Below the pieces are notes generated by a model. That model saw only the letters and a list, made by a program, of their open reading frames with translations, was not told the origin of the DNA and made no database searches. Shown here one piece after another: positions 16,457 through 23,071 of a stretch of 64,000 nt of DNA. Source of the stretch: Streptomyces sp. S.PB5 (GTDB lineage: Bacteria > Actinomycetota > Actinomycetes > Streptomycetales > Streptomycetaceae); the NCBI RefSeq assembly GCF_030403745.1, contig NZ_JAQMWP010000009.1, forward strand, positions 248,001-312,000, in the 5' to 3' direction. Both the position numbers and the translations under genes were made by a program. Position 1 is the stretch's first letter, and each line of letters begins with the position of its first letter.

Positions 16457-18165
16457 GCCGTCCCGGAGGCCACCCGGCCGAGGCCCGCCGCCTCACCCCG
16501 TACGAGTACGCGTCCACCCACGGCCCCCGCGCCGGCGACCGCATCCGCCTCGGCGACTCGGGGCTCGTGATCCGCGTCGAGGCCGACTCCCAGAAGTACG
16601 GCGACGAGTTCCTCGCCGGCTTCGGCAAGACCGCCCGCGACGGGCTGCACCTCAAGGCCGCCGCCGTGCGGGAGACCTGCGATGTCGTGATCAGCAACGT
16701 CGTCGTGATCGACGCGGCGCTGGGCATCCGGAAGGTGTCGATCGGTATCCGCGAGGGACGGATCTGCTCGATCGGGCGCGCCGGTAACCCCGACACCCTC
16801 GACGGCGTCGACGTCGTCGTCGGCACCGGCACGTCCATCGTGTCCGGTGAGGGGCTCATCGCCACCGCAGGAGCCGTCGACACCCACGTCCATCTGCTGT
16901 CGCCGCGGATCATGGAGGCCTCACTGGCGTCCGGCGTGACCACGATCATCGGGCAGGAGTTCGGCCCGGTGTGGGGCGTCGGCGTCAACTCGCCCTGGGC
17001 ACTGCGGCACGCCTTCAACGCCTTCGACGCCTGGCCGGTCAACATCGGCTTCCTGGGCCGGGGTTCGTCCTCCCACAAGGCACCCCTGATCGAGGCGCTC
17101 GCCGAAGGCGGGGCCAGTGGCTTCAAGGTGCACGAGGACATGGGCGCCCACACCCGGGCGCTGGACACCGCCCTCCGTGTCGCCGAGGAGCACGACGTCC
17201 AAGTCGCCCTCCACAGCGACGGCTTGAACGAATGCCTCTCCGTCGAGGACACCCTCCGGGTCCTGGAGGGCCGCACCATCCACGCCTTCCACATCGAGGG
17301 CTGCGGCGGCGGACACGTCCCCAACGTCCTGAAGATGGCCGGCGTCCCGAACGTCATCGGCTCCTCCACCAACCCCACCCTCCCCTTCGGCCGGGACGCG
17401 GTCGCCGAGCACTACGGCATGATCGTCTCCGTCCACGACCTGAAGACCGACCTGCCCGGCGACGCCGCCATGGCCCGCGACCGCATCCGCGCCGGGACCA
17501 TGGGCGCCGAGGACGTCCTGCACGACCTGGGCGCGATCGGCATCACCTCCTCCGACGCCCAGGGCATGGGCCGCGCCGGCGAGACCGTCCGCCGCACCTT
17601 CGCCATGGCCGGGAAGATGAAGGCCGAGTTCGGCGCCGAGAACGACGACCACGACAACGAGCGCGTCCTGCGGTACATGGCCAAGCTGACGATCAACCCG
17701 GCCATCGCGCACGGACTCTCGCACGAGGTCGGCTCCATCGAGGCCGGCAAGCTCGCCGACATCGTGCTGTGGCGCCCGGAGTACTTCGGCGCGAAGCCGC
17801 AGCTGGTCCTGAAGTCCGGCTTCCCGGCGTACGGCGTGGTCGGCGACCCCAATGCGGCCACCGACACCTGCGAACCGCTCGTCCTCGGCCCGCAGTTCGG
17901 CTCGTACGGCGCCACCCCTGCCGACATCTCGGTCGCCTTCGTCGCCCAGGCGGCCCTGGACCAGGGAGGCGACACCATGCCGACCCGGCGTCGACGCGTG
18001 GCCGTCCGTGGCACCCGTGGTATCGGCCCCGCCGACCTGCGCCTCAACTCCCGTACCGGAGCGGTCGATGTCGACCAGCGCACCGGACTGGTGACCCTGG
18101 ACGGCGAACCGCTGCGCTCCGAACCGGCCGAGTCCGTCTCCCTCAACCGCCTGTACTTCCTCTGA
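16453..18165 (+). CDS. divergent urease alpha subunit (UreC-like amidohydrolase)
   Basis: A 570-residue UreC homologue. Nickel-site residues all appear: His145 and His147 ('DTHVHL'), carbamylatable Lys225 ('GFKVHEDMG'), His254 ('ALHSDGLNE'), His280 ('FHIEGCGGGHVPN') and Asp368 ('SSDAQGMGR'). By ungapped alignment to Klebsiella UreC numbering (+8), catalytic His320 is kept (His328), as is Arg336 (Arg344), but the flap Cys319 is Val327. The canonical HEDWG reads HEDMG, and the substrate-proximal 'CTPGPW' segment is 'GVNSPW'. No ureD, ureE, ureF or ureG lies nearby, so maturation must use proteins encoded elsewhere or not be needed. It may be a second urease or act on a related ureido compound. 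Confidence 0.9.
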   Translation: MSRPGGHPAEARRLTPYEYASTHGPRAGDRIRLGDSGLVIRVEADSQKYGDEFLAGFGKTARDGLHLKAAAVRETCDVVISNVVVIDAALGIRKVSIGIREGRICSIGRAGNPDTLDGVDVVVGTGTSIVSGEGLIATAGAVDTHVHLLSPRIMEASLASGVTTIIGQEFGPVWGVGVNSPWALRHAFNAFDAWPVNIGFLGRGSSSHKAPLIEALAEGGASGFKVHEDMGAHTRALDTALRVAEEHDVQVALHSDGLNECLSVEDTLRVLEGRTIHAFHIEGCGGGHVPNVLKMAGVPNVIGSSTNPTLPFGRDAVAEHYGMIVSVHDLKTDLPGDAAMARDRIRAGTMGAEDVLHDLGAIGITSSDAQGMGRAGETVRRTFAMAGKMKAEFGAENDDHDNERVLRYMAKLTINPAIAHGLSHEVGSIEAGKLADIVLWRPEYFGAKPQLVLKSGFPAYGVVGDPNAATDTCEPLVLGPQFGSYGATPADISVAFVAQAALDQGGDTMPTRRRRVAVRGTRGIGPADLRLNSRTGAVDVDQRTGLVTLDGEPLRSEPAESVSLNRLYFL

Positions 18166-18182
18166 GACTCCCGGAGTTCCTC

Positions 18183-19202
18183 ATGACCTACCGCATGCCC
18201 GCCGAGTGGGAGCCCCACGAGCGCACCTGGATGGCCTGGCCCGGCCCCAACGCGACCTTCACCGACGACGAGGAGCTCGCGGGGGCCCGCACCGCGTGGG
18301 CGTCCGTGGCCCGCGCGGTGCGCCGCTACGAACCGGTGACGATGGTGCACGGGACCGGCCAGGGCGAGTCCGCGCGCGAACTGCTCGGCCCGGACGTCGA
18401 GTTGGTGGAGCGGGAGCTCGACGACGCGTGGATGCGCGACATCGGTCCGACGTTCGTGACCGATGGCCGAGGGCGCCTCGCCGCCGTGGACTGGGTGTTC
18501 AACGGCTGGGGCGCCCAGGACTGGGCGAGCTGGGAGCACGACTCCAAGATCGCCCGCCATGTCGCGGACCTGGCCGGAGTGCCCGTGCGAAGCAGCGCAC
18601 TCGTCAACGAGGGCGGCGCGATCCACGTCGACGGCGAGGGCACCGTCCTGCTCACCGAGACCGTCCAGCTCGGCTCCGGCCGCAACCCCGGCTGGACGCG
18701 GGAGCGGGTCGAGGCGGAGATCCACGCCCGGCTCGGCACCACCAAGGCGATCTGGCTCCCGCACGGCCTCGCCGGCGACTACGGGACGTACGGCACACAG
18801 GGCCACGTCGACATCGTCGCCGCCTTCGCGCGGCCCGGCACGGTCGTCGTCCACAGCCAGCGCGACCCTGCCCACCCCGACCACGCCCGCTCGCGCGAGT
18901 ACATCGAGATCCTGAGCGGCGAGACCGACGCGAAGGGCCGCCGCCTGGAGGTCGTCGAGATCCCGGCGCCGACGGTCCTCAAGGACGAGGACGGCGAGTG
19001 GGTCGACTACTCGTACATCAACCACTACCTCTGCAACGGCGGACTGGTGCTCTGCGCCTTCGACGACCCGAACGACGAGATCGCGGCGGGCATCTTCCGG
19101 CGACTGTTCCCCGGGCGGACGGTGACGCTGGTGGACGCCCGTACCATCTTCGCGGGCGGTGGAGGCATCCACTGCATCACACAGCAGCAGCCGAAGATCT
19201 AG
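18183..19202 (+). CDS. agmatine deiminase-like guanidino hydrolase
   Basis: A 339-residue member of the agmatine deiminase / peptidyl-arginine deiminase superfamily, which removes ammonia from a guanidino group to give a ureido product (agmatine to N-carbamoylputrescine in the founding family). Catalytic motifs: 'DDAWMRDIGPTFV', 'VNEGGAIHVDG', the His-Asp pair in 'GTQGHVDIV', and nucleophile Cys in 'GGGGIHCITQQQP' at the C-terminus. It follows the alpha subunit by 17 bp, so it belongs to the same operon. A deiminase making a ureide beside a urease-like ureide hydrolase suggests a two-step route; that is inference, and other guanidines are possible. Confidence 0.9.
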   Translation: MTYRMPAEWEPHERTWMAWPGPNATFTDDEELAGARTAWASVARAVRRYEPVTMVHGTGQGESARELLGPDVELVERELDDAWMRDIGPTFVTDGRGRLAAVDWVFNGWGAQDWASWEHDSKIARHVADLAGVPVRSSALVNEGGAIHVDGEGTVLLTETVQLGSGRNPGWTRERVEAEIHARLGTTKAIWLPHGLAGDYGTYGTQGHVDIVAAFARPGTVVVHSQRDPAHPDHARSREYIEILSGETDAKGRRLEVVEIPAPTVLKDEDGEWVDYSYINHYLCNGGLVLCAFDDPNDEIAAGIFRRLFPGRTVTLVDARTIFAGGGGIHCITQQQPKI

Positions 19203-19212
19203 GAGCCGACGG

Positions 19213-19818
19213 ATGGCCGGTGCGCGCAGGAACGCGCCGCCGCGCGGGGACGTCCTCGCCGCCGCCATGGAGATGATCGCCGAACGCGGCCTGGAGAAGC
19301 TCACCATGGCGGCCCTCGGCCGCGAGGTCGGGATGAGCAGCGGCCACCTCCTCTACTACTTCCACTCCAAGGACGAGCTGCTGCTGCAGACCCTGGAGTG
19401 GAGCGAGGGACGCCTCGGCGCAGAGCGGGGGCGGCTCCTCGCCCGTACGGGCACCGCACGGGAACGGCTCGATGCGTACGTCGACCTGTACATCCCCGAC
19501 GGCCACCGCGACCCGCACTGGACCCTCTGGCTGGAGGTCTGGAACCGCTCGCAGAGCGCTGCCGTCGAATCGGACGCCCGGGAACGCCAGGCCGCCATCG
19601 AGGGCGCCTGGCACCGCGACCTGGTGGCCCTGCTGGCGGAGGGCGTGTCGCGAGGGGAGTTCCGGGCCGTCGACCCGGACCGGTTCGCCTCCCGGCTGCG
19701 GGCCCTGCTGGACGGCTTCTCCATCCATGTGGCGATCGGCCTGCGAGGCACCGACCGGCAGATGATTCTCGGCCATGTACGGGACTTCCTGAACGACGGC
19801 CTTCTCGCGGACGCGTGA
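19213..19818 (+). CDS. TetR-family regulator of the urease-like operon
   Basis: A 201-residue TetR/AcrR repressor. The N-terminal HTH is 'LTMAALGREVGMSSGHLLYY' followed by 'FHSKDELLLQTLEW'; the C-terminal ligand domain resembles the BetI-like group ('AVDPDRFASRLRALLDGFSIH'). AGGAG at 19201-19205 precedes ATG 19213; it starts 10 bp after the deiminase stop, so it is the last gene of the operon. Likely represses the operon and the divergent permease through the palindrome at 15522-15550, released by the pathway substrate. Confidence 0.88.
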   Translation: MAGARRNAPPRGDVLAAAMEMIAERGLEKLTMAALGREVGMSSGHLLYYFHSKDELLLQTLEWSEGRLGAERGRLLARTGTARERLDAYVDLYIPDGHRDPHWTLWLEVWNRSQSAAVESDARERQAAIEGAWHRDLVALLAEGVSRGEFRAVDPDRFASRLRALLDGFSIHVAIGLRGTDRQMILGHVRDFLNDGLLADA

Positions 19819-19943
19819 TGCCCCGCCCGGGTTGTACGCAATAAGACCCATTGACCCTGTGGCCGGTGGTGCGTTTGCCTCGAAGGGAGCCCTTGGCGCG
19901 GGCCGGGGGTGAAGCGTCAAACGACCACTACGGGGGAACCACC

Positions 19944-21137
19944 ATGCACCGCACGAAGCGGGCCGTCGCGCTCGCCATCGTTGTCACCGCCGCCACGGCG
20001 GCCCTGACCGCACCCGCGGCGACCGCCGCACCGAGGGCCCCGCACACCGAGCCGATCAGCGTCACTCCGGAGGGCAAGGCGGCCGCCGGCGCTTCCGACA
20101 ACGCCGTCATCAGCCGCAACGGCCGCTACGTCGGCTTCGATTCGACGGCGGAGGACCTCGACCCCCATGTGCCGCACGGCGGCATGTACATCCGCGACCT
20201 GCACACCGGGAAGCTCCGCTTCTCCGGGTTCGGCAGCATCCTCGCGATCCTGAACGACGGGCGCTACCTCTACCACCAGAACGACGTCGTCCTGAACGAC
20301 CCGCGCACCGGCAAGGAGGTGAAGTTCGGCATCGAGGCTCCCGAGGGCTTCGAGGGGCCGATCGGTGACGTCTCCGTCAGCCAGAACACCCGCTACGCCG
20401 TCTTCACGCTCCAGGAGACCGGCGAGGGCCGCGTGGTCTTCCTGCGGGACCGGGTCGCCGGCACCACCCAGCGGATCAGCCAGCCCAGGCCCACCTGGGA
20501 GCCGCGCAACGCCTCCGAGCCGACGGTCAGCGACGACGGCAAGCGGGTCGTCTACCAGTACAACTACGCGAACGGCCCGCGCGGCGACGACTGGGGCGAC
20601 GTATGGATGTACGACCGCACCACCGGCGAGCGCACCCTCGTCGACCGCTCCTACGACGGCTCGCAGACCGAACGGGAGTCGACGTCCCCGTCCATCAGCG
20701 GCGACGGACGCACCGTCGTCTTCGAGTCCGCCGACACCCACCTGGTGCCCGGCGACACCGACGCCAGCTGGAACGTGTTCGTGCACGACGTCGCCACGGG
20801 CGTCAACCAGCGCCTCCACGCGCCCCACGACGGTGCCTCCCGGGTCTACACCCAGGACCCCGCCGTGAGCGCGAACGGCCGGTACGTCACCTTCACGGGC
20901 CGCGTCGACGGTCTGCCCGGCGGCGCCCGCTACCCGGTCTACCTGCGGGACCTCAAGACGGGCACGACCACCCTGGTCACCCCCGACCCCACCGGCGCCC
21001 CGGCCTCCGCGGGGGTCGAACCGGGCGGCATCGCGGACGGTGCCCGGCGGATCGTGTTCGTCTCCTGGGACGGCACGCTGATCCCGGGCGGGGACACCAA
21101 CGACGAGCGGGACGTGTTCGTACGCCACCTGCGCTGA
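19944..21137 (+). CDS. secreted TolB/WD40-like beta-propeller protein
   Basis: A 397-residue exported protein. Sec signal peptide at about 1-33 (MHRTKRAVALAIVVTAATAA, cleavage near ATAAPRAP). The rest is built of repeated PD40/TolB-like blades, recognisable as 'ISRNGRYVGFDSTAEDL', 'VSDDGKRVVYQYN', 'ISGDGRTVVFESADTHLVP' and 'VSANGRYVTFTGR', each followed by 'YDRTTGER'/'HDVATGV'-type strands. Seven-bladed propellers of this kind bind rather than catalyse; the partner is unknown. GGGGGAA before ATG 19944 sets the start. It is a single gene with no obvious functional neighbour. Confidence 0.85.
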   Translation: MHRTKRAVALAIVVTAATAALTAPAATAAPRAPHTEPISVTPEGKAAAGASDNAVISRNGRYVGFDSTAEDLDPHVPHGGMYIRDLHTGKLRFSGFGSILAILNDGRYLYHQNDVVLNDPRTGKEVKFGIEAPEGFEGPIGDVSVSQNTRYAVFTLQETGEGRVVFLRDRVAGTTQRISQPRPTWEPRNASEPTVSDDGKRVVYQYNYANGPRGDDWGDVWMYDRTTGERTLVDRSYDGSQTERESTSPSISGDGRTVVFESADTHLVPGDTDASWNVFVHDVATGVNQRLHAPHDGASRVYTQDPAVSANGRYVTFTGRVDGLPGGARYPVYLRDLKTGTTTLVTPDPTGAPASAGVEPGGIADGARRIVFVSWDGTLIPGGDTNDERDVFVRHLR

Positions 21138-21203
21138 CCGGCGGCGTGCTCGCATCCTGAGACGGACGGTGAGCGCGGGGGCGACTTGTGCCAGACTGCC
21201 CCC

Positions 21204-21254
21204 GTGCTCTCGTTCGCCATGATTATCGGCAGCAGGCGCGCCGGTCCGCAGTGA
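21204..21254 (+). CDS. possible leader peptide of cimA
   Basis: A 16-codon frame GTG-to-TGA encoding MLSFAMIIGSRRAGPQ, with consecutive ATT ATC isoleucine codons. It ends just before the 21255-21281 hairpin and 55 bp before a terminator, the layout of ribosome-mediated attenuation. No ribosome site is visible, so it would need leaderless translation. Citramalate synthase leads to isoleucine, which fits the codons. Weak evidence. Confidence 0.3.
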   Translation: MLSFAMIIGSRRAGPQ

Positions 21255-21308
21255 CCGCCACGTACGACCAGGTACGGGCGGACACCGTCGTCCTCGACCC
21301 GCGCGCAG

Positions 21309-21343
21309 ACCTCTCGCACCCGCGAGAGGTTTTTCGCTTTTCT
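21309..21343 (+). terminator. terminator or attenuator upstream of cimA
   Basis: ACCTCTCGC (21309-21317) pairs with GCGAGAGGT (21322-21330) around loop ACCC, followed by TTTTCGCTTTTCT. It is a classic intrinsic terminator 105 bp before cimA. It may simply end the propeller transcript, 170 bp upstream, or act as an attenuator for cimA. Confidence 0.8.
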
Positions 21344-21447
21344 GGCCCACCCGCAGCCGGAGGCGAGAGCGCGAGGGAGTATGTGGGGACGGTGGAGCCG
21401 GTCATTCCGGTACAGACCGCGATTTCATCCTCAGGAGCCTTGAGACC

Positions 21448-23052
21448 ATGACCGCAACCAGCGAGCTCGACGATCAGTTCCACGTCTTCGACACCACCCT
21501 GCGCGACGGCGCCCAGCGCGAGGGCATCAACCTCACCGTCGCGGACAAGCTGGCCATCGCACGGCACCTGGACGACTTCGGCGTGGGCTTCATCGAGGGC
21601 GGCTGGCCCGGCGCGAACCCGCGGGACACGGAGTTCTTCGCCCGCGCGCAGGCGGAGATCGACTTCAGGCACGCCCAGCTGGTCGCGTTCGGTGCGACCC
21701 GCCGGGCGGGCGGGAAGGCGTCGGAGGACCCCCAGGTCAGGGCCCTGCTGGACTCGGGCGCCCCGGTGATCACGCTGGTCGCGAAGTCCCACGACCGGCA
21801 CGTCGAGCTGGCGCTGCGCACGACGCTGGACGAGAACCTGGAGATGGTCAGGGACACGGTCTCGTTCCTGGTCGCCGAGGGCCGCCGCGTCTTCGTCGAC
21901 TGCGAGCACTTCTTCGACGGCTACCGCGCGAACCCGGAGTACGCGAAGGCGGTCGTGAGAGCGGCGTCGGAGGCCGGCGCCAGCGTGGTCATCTTGTGCG
22001 ACACCAACGGGGGCATGCTCCCGGCGCAGGTCCAGGCGGTCGTCTCGACGGTCCTCGCCGACACGGGTGCCCGCCTCGGCATCCACGCCCAGGACGACAC
22101 GGGCTGCGCGGTCGCCAACACCCTGGCCGCGGTCGACGCGGGCGCGACCCACGTCCAGTGCACGGCGAACGGCTACGGCGAGCGCGTCGGCAACGCCAAC
22201 CTCTTCCCGGTGGTCGCGGCCCTGGAGCTGAAGTACGGCAAGAAGGTCCTGCCGGAGGGCAAGCTGCGCGAGATGACGCGCATCTCCCACGCGATCGCAG
22301 AGGTGGTCAACCTCACCCCATCGACACACCAGCCGTACGTGGGCGTCTCGGCCTTCGCGCACAAGGCCGGCCTGCACGCCTCCGCCATCAAGGTCGACCC
22401 GGACCTGTACCAGCACATCGACCCGGAGCTGGTGGGCAACACCATGCGCATGCTGGTCTCCGACATGGCGGGCCGCGCCTCGGTCGAGCTGAAGGGCAAG
22501 GAACTCGGCGTGGACCTCGGCGGCGACCGCGAACTGGTCGGCCGGGTCGTGGAGCGCGTGAAGGAACGCGAGCTCAAGGGCTACACCTACGAGGCGGCGG
22601 ACGCGAGCTTCGAACTGCTCCTGAGGGCCGAGGTCGAGGGCAGGCCCCTGAAGTACTTCACCGTCGAATCCTGGCGCGCCATCGTCGAGGACCGCCCCGA
22701 CGGCAGCCACGCCAACGAGGCCACGGTCAAGCTCTTCGCCAAGGGCGAGCGCATCGTCGCCACGGCGGAGGGCAACGGCCCGGTCAACGCGCTGGACCGC
22801 GCGCTGAGGGTGGCCCTGGAGAAGATCTACCCCCAGCTCGCCAAGCTCGACCTCGTCGACTACAAGGTCCGCATCCTGGAGGGCGTGCACGGTACGCAGT
22901 CCACGACCCGGGTGCTGATCTCCACGTCCGACGGGGCGGGGGAATGGTCGACGGTGGGGGTTGCGGAGAACGTGATCGCGGCGTCTTGGCAGGCGTTGGA
23001 GGATGCGTACACCTACGGTCTGCTGCGGGCGGGGGTGGAGCCGGCGGAGTAG
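21448..23052 (+). CDS. cimA: (R)-citramalate synthase / isopropylmalate synthase-like
   Basis: A 534-residue acyl-CoA lyase of the LeuA/CimA family. The N-terminal TIM barrel opens with 'FDTTLRDGAQREGINLTVAD' and has the metal-binding 'GIHAQDDTGCAVANTLAAV' and 'VQCTANGYGERVGNANL'; the C-terminus (about 415-530) is a LeuA-type allosteric domain ('ATVKLFAKGERIVATAEGNG'). The group is annotated citramalate synthase (pyruvate + acetyl-CoA, an isoleucine route), although older Streptomyces annotation calls it a second isopropylmalate synthase. AGGAG lies 11 bp before the ATG. It stands alone behind an attenuator-like leader. Confidence 0.9.
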   Translation: MTATSELDDQFHVFDTTLRDGAQREGINLTVADKLAIARHLDDFGVGFIEGGWPGANPRDTEFFARAQAEIDFRHAQLVAFGATRRAGGKASEDPQVRALLDSGAPVITLVAKSHDRHVELALRTTLDENLEMVRDTVSFLVAEGRRVFVDCEHFFDGYRANPEYAKAVVRAASEAGASVVILCDTNGGMLPAQVQAVVSTVLADTGARLGIHAQDDTGCAVANTLAAVDAGATHVQCTANGYGERVGNANLFPVVAALELKYGKKVLPEGKLREMTRISHAIAEVVNLTPSTHQPYVGVSAFAHKAGLHASAIKVDPDLYQHIDPELVGNTMRMLVSDMAGRASVELKGKELGVDLGGDRELVGRVVERVKERELKGYTYEAADASFELLLRAEVEGRPLKYFTVESWRAIVEDRPDGSHANEATVKLFAKGERIVATAEGNGPVNALDRALRVALEKIYPQLAKLDLVDYKVRILEGVHGTQSTTRVLISTSDGAGEWSTVGVAENVIAASWQALEDAYTYGLLRAGVEPAE

Positions 23053-23071
23053 GACCCCGTTTCCCGGTCTG

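Larger units (their letters stand above)
21138..21447 (+). other. cimA leader region (310 bp without a standard gene)
   Basis: From the end of the propeller gene to cimA there is no full-length gene. The stretch holds, in order, a possible 16-codon leader peptide (21204-21254), a stable hairpin (21255-21281: CCGCC and CGTAC pairing with GTACG and GGCGG, one bulged A), an intrinsic terminator (21309-21343), a further GCGAGAG copy (21363-21369) that could pair with the terminator's left arm, and the cimA ribosome site AGGAG at 21432-21436. Confidence 0.6.
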
